From positions 3,667,001-3,731,000 of the forward strand of contig NZ_CP062252.1 of NCBI RefSeq assembly GCF_014863605.1: 64,000 nt of DNA, given 5' to 3'. The notes under the pieces are model-generated. The model made no database searches. It was not told where the DNA came from and worked only from the letters and a program-made list of their open reading frames with translations. Made by a program: the position numbers and the translations under genes. Positions 28,361-37,970 of the stretch are shown here, in pieces. Positions within the stretch are counted from its first letter, which is position 1. Each line of letters starts with the position of its first letter. Source of the DNA: Pseudomonas allokribbensis. GTDB taxonomy: Bacteria > Pseudomonadota > Gammaproteobacteria > Pseudomonadales > Pseudomonadaceae.

Positions 28361-30019
28361 ATGTACGTATACGACGAGTACGATCAGCGGATCATCGAGG
28401 ACCGCGTCAAGCAGTTCCGTGATCAGACCCGACGCTATCTGGCAGGTGAGCTGAGCGAAGAAGAATTCCGCCCCCTGCGCCTGCAGAATGGCCTGTACAT
28501 CCAGCGTTTCGCGCCGATGTTGCGGGTGGCGGTGCCTTACGGCCAACTGACCTCGCGTCAGATGCGCATGATGGCGAAGATTGCCCGTGACTACGACAAG
28601 GGCTACGCCCACATCAGTACCCGCCAGAACGTACAGTTCAACTGGCCGGCACTCGAAGACATCCCGGACATCCTCGCCGAACTTGCCACCGTGCAGATGC
28701 ATGCGATCCAGACCAGCGGCAACTGCCTGCGCAACGTCACCACCGACCAGTTCGCCGGTGTTGCGTTCGACGAGTTGATCGATCCGCGTCCGTGGTGCGA
28801 AATCGTTCGTCAGTGGACCACGTTCCACCCGGAATTCGCCTACCTGCCACGCAAATTCAAGATCGCCGTCAACGGTTCGACCTCCGACCGCGCGGCCATC
28901 GAAGTCCACGACATCGGCCTTGAGCCGGTCCACAACGCCGCTGGCGAACTCGGTTTCCGCGTGCTGGTCGGCGGCGGTCTGGGTCGTACTCCGGTGGTGG
29001 GTGCCTTCATCAACGAGTTCCTGCCGTGGCAGGACCTGTTGAGCTACCTCGACGCGATCCTGCGGGTCTACAACCGCTACGGCCGTCGCGACAACAAATA
29101 CAAGGCGCGGATCAAGATCCTCGTCAAAGCGCTGACTCCAGAAGTCTTCGCCCAAAAAGTCGATGCCGAAATGGAACACCTGCGCGGCGGCCAGACAACG
29201 CTGACCGAAGCCGAACTGCATCGTGTCGCCAAACACTTCGTCGACCCGGACTACAAGGCGCTGAGCAATCAAGACGCCGAACTGGCCGCCCTCGACAAGG
29301 AACACCCGGGTTTCGCCCGCTGGCGCACCCGCAATACCCTGGCACACAAGAAGCCGGGCTATGTAGCCGTAACGCTGTCCCTGAAGCCGACCGGCGTTGC
29401 ACCGGGCGACATCACCGACAAGCAGCTCGACGCCGTCGCCGATCTCGCCGACCGCTACAGCTTCGGTCAACTGCGCACCTCCCACGAGCAGAACATCATT
29501 CTGGCCGATGTCGAACAGAGCCAGTTGTTCACCCTGTGGGGCGAACTGCGTGAAGGTGGTTTCGCTACGCCGAACATCGGCCTGCTGACCGACATCATCT
29601 GCTGCCCTGGCGGTGATTTCTGCTCCCTGGCCAACGCCAAGTCGATCCCGATCGCCGAATCGATCCAGCGCCGTTTCGACGACCTGGACTACCTGTTCGA
29701 CATCGGTGAGCTGGACCTGAACATCTCCGGCTGCATGAACGCCTGCGGTCACCACCACGTCGGCCACATCGGCATTCTTGGCGTGGACAAGAAAGGTGAA
29801 GAGTTCTACCAGGTCTCGCTCGGCGGCAGCGCCAGCCGTGACGCCAGCCTGGGCAAGATCCTCGGCCCGTCGTTTGCCCAGGACGACATGCCGGATGTGA
29901 TCTCCAAGCTGATCGACGTTTACGTGGAGCAACGTACCGAAGACGAGCGCTTCATCGACACCTACCAGCGTATTGGCATCGACCTCTTCAAGGAACGCGT
30001 CTATGCAGCGAATCATTAA
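28361..30019 (+). CDS. cysI: Sulfite/nitrite reductase haemoprotein (siroheme, [4Fe-4S]), CysI type
   Basis: The product has 552 residues from the ATG at 28361, with AGGA six bases upstream. It shows two ferredoxin-like half-repeats and the siroheme/[4Fe-4S] ligands Cys415 and Cys421 (CPGGDFC) and Cys458 and Cys462 (CMNAC). 'STRQNVQFNW' and 'TSGNCLRNVTTDQFAG' are conserved substrate-pocket segments. This is the ferredoxin- or NADPH-type assimilatory sulfite reductase that makes sulfide for cysteine. The overlap with a DUF934 gene is the usual Pseudomonas arrangement and favours sulfite over nitrite as substrate. Confidence 0.93.
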   Translation: MYVYDEYDQRIIEDRVKQFRDQTRRYLAGELSEEEFRPLRLQNGLYIQRFAPMLRVAVPYGQLTSRQMRMMAKIARDYDKGYAHISTRQNVQFNWPALEDIPDILAELATVQMHAIQTSGNCLRNVTTDQFAGVAFDELIDPRPWCEIVRQWTTFHPEFAYLPRKFKIAVNGSTSDRAAIEVHDIGLEPVHNAAGELGFRVLVGGGLGRTPVVGAFINEFLPWQDLLSYLDAILRVYNRYGRRDNKYKARIKILVKALTPEVFAQKVDAEMEHLRGGQTTLTEAELHRVAKHFVDPDYKALSNQDAELAALDKEHPGFARWRTRNTLAHKKPGYVAVTLSLKPTGVAPGDITDKQLDAVADLADRYSFGQLRTSHEQNIILADVEQSQLFTLWGELREGGFATPNIGLLTDIICCPGGDFCSLANAKSIPIAESIQRRFDDLDYLFDIGELDLNISGCMNACGHHHVGHIGILGVDKKGEEFYQVSLGGSASRDASLGKILGPSFAQDDMPDVISKLIDVYVEQRTEDERFIDTYQRIGIDLFKERVYAANH

Positions 30020-30497
30020 GAACAACGAGGTCGTCGACGAAACCTGGCACCTGCTGCCCAAGGATTTCAACATTGACGAGATCAGCAACTGCGACGACCT
30101 GATCGTCCCGCTGCAGCTGTGGCGTGAACACAGCCGCATGCTCAAGGCTCGCGATGGCGGTCTGGGTGTGTGGCTGGACGCCGACGAAGAAGCCGAGGAA
30201 ATCGGTGACGACGTGAATGAGTTCCAGGTAATTGCCTTGAACTTCCCGGCCTTCACCGATGGCCGCAACTACTCCAACGCCCGTCTGCTGCGTGACCGCT
30301 ACGGTTTCAAAGGCGAACTGCGGGCGATTGGCGACGTGCTGCGCGACCAGTTGTTCTACATGCGTCGTTGCGGTTTCGATGCCTTCGCCCTGCGCGCGGA
30401 CAAAGACCCGTACGACGCCCTGGAAAGCCTCAAGGACTTCTCGGTGACCTACCAGGCCGCCACTGACGAACCGCTGCCGCTGTTCCGTCGCCGCTGA
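30003..30497 (+). CDS. DUF934 protein, partner of CysI
   Basis: The product has 164 residues, starting at the ATG at 30003, inside the last codons of cysI (17-bp overlap). It is acidic and soluble, with 'FPAFTDGRNYSNARLLRDRYGFKGELRAIGDVLRDQLFYMRRCGFDAF', the DUF934 core. The family is almost always found next to cysI in proteobacteria and is thought to help sulfite reduction, possibly as an electron-transfer or assembly partner. A GC-rich hairpin (AGCCCGC/GCGGGCT) lies just after the stop but has no T tract. Confidence 0.88.
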   Translation: MQRIIKNNEVVDETWHLLPKDFNIDEISNCDDLIVPLQLWREHSRMLKARDGGLGVWLDADEEAEEIGDDVNEFQVIALNFPAFTDGRNYSNARLLRDRYGFKGELRAIGDVLRDQLFYMRRCGFDAFALRADKDPYDALESLKDFSVTYQAATDEPLPLFRRR

Positions 30498-30539
30498 CCG
30501 TGTACCCCAAGCCCGCCTGCGCGGGCTCGGGGGCTCTGC

Positions 30540-33500
30540 TTATCCCTCTCTCGTTCCTAACCTGTTGGGCCCCGGTGTAACCGGCAAAGTCAGCCCCGGA
30601 TGCCTCGCCAGTGCCGCGCTGGTCAGTTGTTTTCGCAGTTCCAGGCTTTCATTTCTGAAGTTGTCGAAGATCGTCGTCATTTGCTGACTGGCGGCCTCAC
30701 GAGACAACCCGACCTGTGCCTCCAATCGCGAAAACGCTTGCGCACTGCGATCGAAAACGCTGGTAAATGCATCCTGACGTGTCGTCAGCAAATACTCCGC
30801 CCAGAACTCCTGCCTGCTGACCGACTCAGTCAGTAGCACCGTCTGCTCGGCCCTGACGACCTCCAGATACGCGTGATCGATCTGCGCGTCAGTCATCTCG
30901 GTATCCAGAGGCATATTCAGCTCTGTGGGTTGTGCTGGCAACGCCAGGCGCTGTGCCAGTCTCACCCGGTAAATCAGGCTGACATCCAGCGCCTGACGTT
31001 GAGTGAAGGTCCCTGAGCGGGAACGCCGCGCAATATCGAGCAACGCTTGCTTTTCCACCTGCTGCAAACGGAACAATCCGCGCAACAGACGGACCAGGTC
31101 GCCTTCAAGTGTCTGTGTACCGGTACGGGCCGCTGCCGCTGCCCGATAACACAGAACCCTGACCTCCAGATCGCTGAACAGCCCCGCAACATTGGGGGCA
31201 CTGACCCAACCTGACCGGGCCATGCGAAACAGCGCCCGACGCAACGAATCATTCTCGCAGGCTGCCTCCAGCACATTCCACACCCGCTGCCCGAGCTGTT
31301 CGCGGGTTCGGGAGTAATCGGCCGTTTCACGCAGTTGCATGAGCACTTCAAAAAAATCCCGGGAGTCCGGGGCAGCCGACAGCGATGACAGCACCTGCTT
31401 CGCCCGGCCGATCTCCACCGCCGGCAGGCCGTTGACCCACCCGGCCCCCTCACGATCACCCGCCAATCGTACGGTGTGGGTGTACTCGGTGATGAGCACG
31501 CCGAGGCTTATACCTTGTGACTGTTGGTACGCAGCGATGTCTTTGAGGCTTGCCGCCGACAGCGGGTTGCCATCGATCGTGGTGCCCCGGTTCAGTACCG
31601 CGCGGGAGGTGAACACGGACGACGGGATATCGACGATCTTGTTGTTGCGCAAATCGAGAGACTCCAGATGCGCGAGCCCATCGGTGTTCCCGGGCCATTC
31701 GCTGATGCCGGTGTCACGCAGGTTCAGATGGCGCAAACTGCGCATCGTACTGACATCAGGCGTCCGCCCCAAAGTCGAGTTGAACCCAAGGTCCAGCGTG
31801 CGCAAATGCTGCTTGCCACCCAGTTCCTGCATCGATCGCTCGGTCAGGCGAATGCGGTTATTGCTCAGATCCAGCCCGGTCAGCGCCGGCATATCGCCGA
31901 TCGCAAGAGGAATGCGCGTCAACCCGTTCCCTGACAGATTCAGCACCCGCAATCCGGAAAAGTTACGCAAAAATGTGTTCAACCCCGCACTGGCGCCAAC
32001 GCCACTCATCTCCAAAGCGGTGATGTGGGCAAAATCACCAACGAGGGTCGGCATTTCCCCCAGCGGCGCTGCATCGAATGTCAGACGGTAGGTCGGATGA
32101 CCCGAGTGCACGGAGTGGCGGGTTTCCTTGCGCCAGGCGCGCAAAATGGCTTGCATTGCCCGAGCCTTGCTATGGGTAGGCACCTTGATTCTCGGCCCCT
32201 CCTCTTCCTGATAATACGTATCGCGGTGAATCCAGCGCTCCAGGGTTTCGACCATCGTCCGGTATTGCTCGCGCAGCCGCTCCAGCGATCTGATGACCAA
32301 GACTTCGTCGGTGCCCAGCGAGGTCAGGAAACGTTTGAGCTGCGCGGGGGATTGGGCCGGATACAGCTCCTGCGCCCGACGTATGAGCACGGGAGATGTT
32401 CCCGATGCAGAACTCGAAGGAGCCGACTGCTGGACGAAGGCTTGCTCGATCCGACGATCCGCCAGGCCCATGGGTGAACGGTAATCGGCGCTCACCGGTT
32501 CAATTCCCAACACCTTGGCGAATGCCTCGCGCCGCTGCAGTGCCGAAACAGTGATTTTCTGCCGCAAGCCAGTGCCGTCGATGTCCTTGTCGACCCCGAT
32601 GGCCTTGCGACTGTGGGCCGGCAAGCTTTCCCACAACGTCTGGAAAAAATTCGCCCGGGTGCGCGTCGGCTGACTGGAGATGACCGTGTGACGCGTGTCC
32701 TGGCCCTGATAGCGCTCGGCGTAGGCTTCGATCAGCACTTTGTGCGCGGCGTCGCTCGGGCCGATGGTTGCCCGCTGATCGGCATACACACCCCAATCCA
32801 GAATTTCGACAAACACATCGCCAGGCCAGCCGGGCAAATGGGTCAACGTGTCGAGTATCAGCATGTCGGGATCGCGCCCGCAGGCCGCGTCCAGGTACAA
32901 CCCCTCATAGGCCCGGTTCAGACGCTGGATCTGCTGATAGCGCCGCGCCTCTTCGGCCAGGCGCAGCGGTACAGTGTCGGATTCCAGCTGCTCCCACTCG
33001 CGCGCATCGGCATGTTGCACCAGTTCGTCGACAACACTGGCTGAAAGCCCCGGAAATGCCTTGACGATCGGCTCGTTTCTGGAAAGTTCGCAAATGTCGG
33101 CTCGCCGGAACAGCCGATCCATCATCGCCATGCGCATGCGCGGTGCCAGCGCGGCAATGTGACTGGCCAGTAGCGCCGTCTGGTTTTTCTGCTCCACGGT
33201 AACCGAACCCAGCAAACGCAAACGTTCACTGTCATTGAGCGCTGCCAACAGTGGTCTATGGAACAGTCCCTTGCTCAGCACGTCCTCACTGATTTTCACC
33301 TGACGGGCCGCATTGCCTGCGCCATAGCGCGCCACTTCGTCGCCGGTGACGTCCTCCACAATAATTGCCATGTCTCGTGGCCAACGACCTGCCCCCGTCA
33401 GCAAATACAACTGCAGATCGGCGTCTGCCATGGGGGCAGACGCCGGTAAAGCCATCTGCTCCATGAACAACCCGACGTCGGTATCTGCGCGAAAACGCCT

Positions 33501-35420
33501 TACAGAATCCGACAGCGCCGCCATCGGCTTGCCGCGCTCGACAAACAGCTGCCGCATAACCGCCTCATCGATGCCACTGGCCGCGATGATTTGCAGCGCA
33601 CGAGTATCTGAAACCTTCTCTTCCCGGAACCCCAAACGACGGAACAGGGTCAACGAGCTCCATTCGTGAGGCAACTCGGAATCGTGACGCCAGGCGCCCG
33701 CACCGTTGGTCTCAAGTAAAGGAGAATAGCGTTCGGGCAACTGCGGGTCATGCACCTCCCACAAGCCGGTGCCGGTTACCGGACGCACCGCGTACGCATC
33801 GGGCCCCAGCGGCAAATAGCGCTTGTCTGCGCGCCAGACCAACCCTTGTGCGTCGGCAGCAAGGTTGCTCGGCAAGGATTCACGATGACGGTAAGCCGTC
33901 ATGTCCGGATTCCAAAGTCGATGCGACATCGCGCCAACCGGGACGCGCCGCAACCCCTGCATGAAACTCGACGAGCGTACGAGTCTATAGGCCTCGCCGG
34001 TGGCCACACCGCCGGCGGCGAAGCTCGCCATGAGGATCAGGTTCTCAAGGGTGTCAAACAGACAATCGGCGGCACGCTCCTGATCGCCGTGAGCCCAGCT
34101 GTCGATGCCCTCGTAAATCTCGCCGAGCAATTGCAGCCCGGCAACGGCGCACAGGACTTCACCGAGCACCGGCACAAAGGAGACAAAAAACAACAGCGTA
34201 TTCAGTCCGATGGCTTTGTAGGTGTCGAGCCTGGCCAGGCGGGTTTTCTCATCCTCATCGTCGGTGGGCACCACCAACAGACGAGTGTCGGCCCGCACCT
34301 GCGCCGCGCGGTGCTGGAAGATGGCCAGAAACAGATCCCGTTTTGCGTCACCTTCAAGATCGATGCCTGTCAGCGGCAGATAGGTCGAACTAATGGGAAA
34401 CTGGTTCGGCCTGGCATTCAACAACCGCACACTCAGTCCGGTCAGGAAAAGCGAGCGATCTTGCATCGGAAGAAATCGCATGAAAAAACGTCGGAACTCG
34501 GAATTGCGTAAACGCCCGCTCAGCTCAAGCTCGAATTTCTGGAACGACGCATACTCTTTCAATGGATGATCAGGATCGCCCGGCATATAGATCACACAAC
34601 GGTAATCGTCTTCCTCTGGCTCGTCGATCAGGCCGATGAACATGGCGCCTCGAAGTTGCACACCGAGCATTTCAAGACTTTGATAGCCGAGCGTGTTTTT
34701 GCCCAGTTTGATCGAGGACTCCGAGTTCTTGACCGACTTGAGCATCCGGTAAACATCGGCGCTTATGTGACCACGCATGTAGGCGATATGCCGATCAACA
34801 TCGAATTGATCCCTGGAATAAGCGACAGATGTTTCCTGCAAACTGGCGAGTTGAGTGTCGCTACCAAAAAAACCTTCCACATGTTTCTGGTATTGCTTGC
34901 CAAGATCCAGGTATCGGCAAAGTCTGGCGAACTCATGGGGCTGTATCGGCAAAACCTGGTTGGACCGCCCCGTTACTTTCTGTGGAATGTAGAGCAAAGA
35001 GCTCTCGTGATAGCTGCTGGCCAGGGTTTCAGACAACTCGAAATTTTCACAGGCGGCCGTCAACAGATCGCGATCGATCGGCAACACCAGTTTCTTTCGC
35101 AGCCCCAACAGACTTGACGTTGAGCGTACATGCTGAAAAATCGCCCCATCGACTTCGAAGGGCTCGCCCATTTTCTCAGCCATGGCCTTGGCCAGAAGGG
35201 GTGTGCAAAAGCTCTGTGGGGATTTTAGCGTCCGCAGTTTTTCCAGCGCGGCATGGCGTGATTTGAAACTGGCCTTGAAACTTTCATAGAGATCATTGCG
35301 CGCGGCCTCTGATGATTCAAGCAGCCAGGTGGGCATCCGTTTTTTATACAACTCAAAGAAGACACCCTGTTGAGCTGGCGTCATGTCGGGCAAATTTGAT
35401 CGATTCTTTTCAACATCCAT
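30540..35420 (-). CDS. NEL-type E3 ubiquitin ligase toxin/effector with dermonecrotic-toxin-like N-terminal region and LRRs
   Basis: The product has 1626 residues from the ATG at 35420; a TTG at 35429 would add three. The N-terminal ~1000 residues resemble the DUF6543/dermonecrotic-toxin region of large Pseudomonas proteins and include hydrophobic segments at ~405-440 and ~455-490. Residues ~1120-1275 are leucine-rich repeats (LxxLDLSNNxI, LRTLDLGFN, LRHLNLRDTGI, LESLDLRNNKI). The last ~300 residues match the NEL domain of IpaH/SspH, with catalytic Cys1388 in 'ACENDSLR' (IpaH has CEDR), then 'LEVRVLCYRAA' and 'AEQTVLLTESVSRQEFWAEYLL'. NEL ligases transfer ubiquitin to eukaryotic proteins. There is no signal peptide and no secretion genes nearby. 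AT-rich upstream DNA may hint at horizontal gain. Confidence 0.85.
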   Translation of the reverse strand: MDVEKNRSNLPDMTPAQQGVFFELYKKRMPTWLLESSEAARNDLYESFKASFKSRHAALEKLRTLKSPQSFCTPLLAKAMAEKMGEPFEVDGAIFQHVRSTSSLLGLRKKLVLPIDRDLLTAACENFELSETLASSYHESSLLYIPQKVTGRSNQVLPIQPHEFARLCRYLDLGKQYQKHVEGFFGSDTQLASLQETSVAYSRDQFDVDRHIAYMRGHISADVYRMLKSVKNSESSIKLGKNTLGYQSLEMLGVQLRGAMFIGLIDEPEEDDYRCVIYMPGDPDHPLKEYASFQKFELELSGRLRNSEFRRFFMRFLPMQDRSLFLTGLSVRLLNARPNQFPISSTYLPLTGIDLEGDAKRDLFLAIFQHRAAQVRADTRLLVVPTDDEDEKTRLARLDTYKAIGLNTLLFFVSFVPVLGEVLCAVAGLQLLGEIYEGIDSWAHGDQERAADCLFDTLENLILMASFAAGGVATGEAYRLVRSSSFMQGLRRVPVGAMSHRLWNPDMTAYRHRESLPSNLAADAQGLVWRADKRYLPLGPDAYAVRPVTGTGLWEVHDPQLPERYSPLLETNGAGAWRHDSELPHEWSSLTLFRRLGFREEKVSDTRALQIIAASGIDEAVMRQLFVERGKPMAALSDSVRRFRADTDVGLFMEQMALPASAPMADADLQLYLLTGAGRWPRDMAIIVEDVTGDEVARYGAGNAARQVKISEDVLSKGLFHRPLLAALNDSERLRLLGSVTVEQKNQTALLASHIAALAPRMRMAMMDRLFRRADICELSRNEPIVKAFPGLSASVVDELVQHADAREWEQLESDTVPLRLAEEARRYQQIQRLNRAYEGLYLDAACGRDPDMLILDTLTHLPGWPGDVFVEILDWGVYADQRATIGPSDAAHKVLIEAYAERYQGQDTRHTVISSQPTRTRANFFQTLWESLPAHSRKAIGVDKDIDGTGLRQKITVSALQRREAFAKVLGIEPVSADYRSPMGLADRRIEQAFVQQSAPSSSASGTSPVLIRRAQELYPAQSPAQLKRFLTSLGTDEVLVIRSLERLREQYRTMVETLERWIHRDTYYQEEEGPRIKVPTHSKARAMQAILRAWRKETRHSVHSGHPTYRLTFDAAPLGEMPTLVGDFAHITALEMSGVGASAGLNTFLRNFSGLRVLNLSGNGLTRIPLAIGDMPALTGLDLSNNRIRLTERSMQELGGKQHLRTLDLGFNSTLGRTPDVSTMRSLRHLNLRDTGISEWPGNTDGLAHLESLDLRNNKIVDIPSSVFTSRAVLNRGTTIDGNPLSAASLKDIAAYQQSQGISLGVLITEYTHTVRLAGDREGAGWVNGLPAVEIGRAKQVLSSLSAAPDSRDFFEVLMQLRETADYSRTREQLGQRVWNVLEAACENDSLRRALFRMARSGWVSAPNVAGLFSDLEVRVLCYRAAAAARTGTQTLEGDLVRLLRGLFRLQQVEKQALLDIARRSRSGTFTQRQALDVSLIYRVRLAQRLALPAQPTELNMPLDTEMTDAQIDHAYLEVVRAEQTVLLTESVSRQEFWAEYLLTTRQDAFTSVFDRSAQAFSRLEAQVGLSREAASQQMTTIFDNFRNESLELRKQLTSAALARHPGLTLPVTPGPNRLGTREG

Positions 35421-35429
35421 GTTTAACAA

Positions 35430-35613
35430 CTCTCATCCTGAAGTGAATATTCAGAATAAAGTTGAAACAACGCTCAATACAGCGCGATTAGTTGATGTAT
35501 TTCCGACCAAAATAACAACATTATGCGACGATAAAATACCTATATACCGCGGTGTCTTACGATAAGTGTGTTTCACGCTCGCGAGGCTGAAACCTCACGA
35601 GCGTACGCAACAC
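35430..35613. promoter_or_regulatory. AT-rich region upstream of the NEL-type gene, with a hairpin after sohB
   Basis: This ~180-bp region is clearly AT-rich compared with its surroundings (e.g. around 35455-35550) and must contain the NEL gene promoter. A near-perfect stem, ACGCTCG-c-GAGG / CCTC-a-CGAGCGT (11 of 12 pairs, ~35576-35605), follows the sohB stop codon and could end its transcript; there is no T tract. I cannot assign a -35/-10 pair with confidence. Confidence 0.4.
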
Positions 35614-36636
35614 TTACCAGAATCGTTGCTGGGTCAGCCGGCTCCACCAGCTCAGCAGCACGCGATCCACCGAGCCGCTGGCCGCCATGCCAATACGCTC
35701 CTGCAGGCTTTTGCGTTCGGCGTAGTGCAGGTGATAGACCTCGGACTGTTTGGCCCGCTCGGCCAGGTATTCGTCACTGGTCTTGAGCTCATCCACCAAT
35801 TGCTTTTCCAGCGCCGCGATGCCGAGCCAGACCTCGCCCGTGGCCACTTCGTCGATCGCCAGTTGCGGGCGATAACGGGCGACGAAGTTCTTGAACAGCT
35901 TATGGGTGATGTCCAGATCTTCCTGGAATTTCTCCCGGCCCTTCTCGGTGTTTTCGCCAAACACGGTGAGGGTGCGCTTGTATTCGCCAGCGGTCAGCAC
36001 TTCGAAATCGATGTCATGCTTTTTCAACAGGCGATTGACGTTCGGCAGCTGCGCAACCACCCCGATCGAGCCAAGAATGGCAAACGGCGCGCTGATGATC
36101 TTCTCGCCGATGCAGGCCATCATGTAGCCGCCGCTCGCCGCGACCTTGTCGATGCACACGGTCAACGGCACGCCGGCTTCACGGATGCGCGCCAGTTGCG
36201 ACGAGGCCAGGCCATAGCTGTGAACCATGCCGCCGCCACTCTCCAGACGCAGGACCACTTCATCCTTCGGTGTAGCCAGGGTCAGCAGTGCGGTGATTTC
36301 GTGGCGCAGGCTTTCGGTGGCCGACGCCTTGATGTCGCCATCGAAATCCAGCACGAATACCCGCGGCTTGGCGTCCGGGTTCTTCTTCTGTTTCTTCTCG
36401 GCCTTGGCCTCGCCCTTGCGCAAGGTCTTGAGCTGATCCTTGTCGAGCAGGGTCTGCTCCAGGCGCTCACGCAGGCCTTTATAGAAATCATTGAGCTTGT
36501 TGACCTGCAACTGGCCCGCAGACTTGCGTCGGCCCTTGCTGCGCAATGCAGCAAAACTGGCCAGCACCACCAGAATCGCGATGACCAGTGTCACGGTCTT
36601 GGCCAGGAAACTGGCGTATTCAGTCAAAAACTCCAC
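35614..36636 (-). CDS. sohB: Inner-membrane serine protease SohB
   Basis: The product has 340 residues from the GTG at 36636, which has a good GGAGT site four bases upstream and gives the expected N-terminus (VEFLTEYASFLAK, compare MEFLSEY in E. coli). An upstream ATG at 36762 would add 42 unlikely residues. One membrane helix at ~8-30 is followed by a charged linker and an S49 peptidase domain. Catalytic Ser168 is in 'AASGGYMMA' and Lys220 in 'GEYKR'. SohB/SppA-type enzymes degrade signal peptides or misfolded membrane-associated proteins in the periplasm. The gene stands alone. Confidence 0.93.
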   Translation of the reverse strand: MEFLTEYASFLAKTVTLVIAILVVLASFAALRSKGRRKSAGQLQVNKLNDFYKGLRERLEQTLLDKDQLKTLRKGEAKAEKKQKKNPDAKPRVFVLDFDGDIKASATESLRHEITALLTLATPKDEVVLRLESGGGMVHSYGLASSQLARIREAGVPLTVCIDKVAASGGYMMACIGEKIISAPFAILGSIGVVAQLPNVNRLLKKHDIDFEVLTAGEYKRTLTVFGENTEKGREKFQEDLDITHKLFKNFVARYRPQLAIDEVATGEVWLGIAALEKQLVDELKTSDEYLAERAKQSEVYHLHYAERKSLQERIGMAASGSVDRVLLSWWSRLTQQRFW

Positions 36637-36841
36637 AGTGACTCCTTCAAACGATGCGCAATTGCTTAACACGCGCGGGATACCCCCAGCATACCCATGC
36701 ACTGCTGCGTCGGCCAGCCGTGAAACCTCTGGAAACAGGCCTGTAACGGGCATTTCAAACAAGCGTATGTTTTTTCATTGACAGCTCTCCGCCATCCCCA
36801 TAACCTCGCCACAACCTTCAACGTACCGGGATGACGCGGAC

Positions 36842-37552
36842 GTGGGCAGCATCTACTTGATTCGACATGGCCAGGCCTCCTTCGGTGCAGACGACTATGA
36901 CGTCCTGTCGCCGACCGGTGTACGCCAGGCAGAGATCCTCGGCCGTCACCTCGCCGAGCTCGGCGTCAGCTTCGATCGCTGCCTGTCGGGCGATCTGCGC
37001 CGTCAGCAACACACGGCCAACAGCGCGCTGGAACAGTTCGCCGCCATCGGATTGCCGGTTCCGGCTCTGGAAATCGATTCGGCCTTCAACGAATTCGACG
37101 CCGACGCCGTGATCCGCGCCCTGCTCCCTGCCATGCTGCCCGAAGAACCCGAAGCGCTGGAGATCCTGCGCAACGCCGCACAGAACCGTGGCGAGTTCCA
37201 GCGCATCTTCGCCCTGATCATCGAACGCTGGCTGGCCGGCACCTACGACACGCCGGGGCTGGAAAGCTGGCTGGGCTTCGTCGAACGGGTCCAGGCCGGG
37301 CTGAACCGCCTACTCGATCAGGCCGACAACACCCAGAAAATCGCAGTGTTCACCTCGGGTGGCACCATCACCGCCCTGCTCCACCTGATTACGCACATGC
37401 CTGCACGGCAGGCCTTTGAACTGAACTGGCAAATCGTCAACACCTCGCTCAACCAGCTGAAGTTCCGCGGTCGCGAGGTGGCTCTGGCTTCCTTCAACAG
37501 TCATGCACACCTGCAACTGCTGAAGGCCCCGGAACTCATCACTTTTCGCTGA
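36842..37552 (+). CDS. Histidine phosphatase superfamily protein lacking the second catalytic histidine
   Basis: The product has 236 residues from the GTG at 36842. The catalytic 'IRHGQ' is at residues 7-11 and 'CLSGDLRRQQHTA' gives the phosphate-binding Arg. The usual second histidine ('HGG') is replaced by Ser in 'VFTSGGTI' (~178-185). Classic members (phosphoglycerate mutase, SixA) need both histidines, so this belongs to a divergent subfamily whose activity and substrate are not known to me. It is followed by an SCP2-domain gene 48 bp downstream, probably in the same transcript. Confidence 0.82.
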   Translation: MGSIYLIRHGQASFGADDYDVLSPTGVRQAEILGRHLAELGVSFDRCLSGDLRRQQHTANSALEQFAAIGLPVPALEIDSAFNEFDADAVIRALLPAMLPEEPEALEILRNAAQNRGEFQRIFALIIERWLAGTYDTPGLESWLGFVERVQAGLNRLLDQADNTQKIAVFTSGGTITALLHLITHMPARQAFELNWQIVNTSLNQLKFRGREVALASFNSHAHLQLLKAPELITFR

Positions 37553-37600
37553 GTCCGGATTACTGTGACCCTGCTGCAATCAACCAAAAAGGATCGAACC

Positions 37601-37918
37601 ATGACCTCCGTAGCTGATGCCGTAAAAGCAATGCAAGCCAAGTTCAACCCAGCCGCTGCTGCCGGTCTGGATCTGATCTTCGGTTTCAACATCACTGACG
37701 AAGACAAGCACTACGCCCTGATCGTCAAAGACGGCACTTGCGACATCCAGGAAGGCGAAAACGCCGACGCCAACTGCACGCTCGTGCTGGACAGCGAAAC
37801 CCTGAAAGGCATCGTCAGCGGCGAAACCGACGGCATGCAAGCCTTCATGGGCGGCAAGCTGCGCGTTGAAGGCGACATGATGCTGTCGATGAAACTGTCC
37901 GAGCTGTTCCCGGCATAA
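37601..37918 (+). CDS. SCP2 sterol-carrier-domain protein
   Basis: The product has 105 residues from the ATG at 37601. It is a stand-alone SCP2 fold with 'LIFGFNITDEDKHYALIVKDGTCDI', 'DANCTLVLDSETLKGIVSGETDGMQAFMGGKLRVEGDMMLSMKL'. SCP2 domains bind lipids or acyl-CoA in a hydrophobic tunnel. In bacteria such small versions are thought to be lipid carriers, but the partner is unknown. It lies downstream of the histidine-phosphatase-like gene and ends at a terminator. Confidence 0.88.
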   Translation: MTSVADAVKAMQAKFNPAAAAGLDLIFGFNITDEDKHYALIVKDGTCDIQEGENADANCTLVLDSETLKGIVSGETDGMQAFMGGKLRVEGDMMLSMKLSELFPA

Positions 37919-37938
37919 GTCGGCAGCCAGACTGCAAA

Positions 37939-37965
37939 CAAATCCCGCCCCTGTGGCGGGATTTG
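37939..37965. terminator. Intrinsic terminator between SCP2 gene and yejF
   Basis: A perfect 11-bp stem, CAAATCCCGCC / GGCGGGATTTG, with a 5-nt loop, followed by TCGTTT on the plus strand. It lies between convergent genes and probably serves both. Confidence 0.85.
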
Positions 37966-37970
37966 TCGTT

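Noticed and set aside
34860..34875. Seven-A run in the NEL-type gene as a phase-variation site
   Set aside because: Seven A's is within chance for a gene this long, and there is no sign of frame loss.
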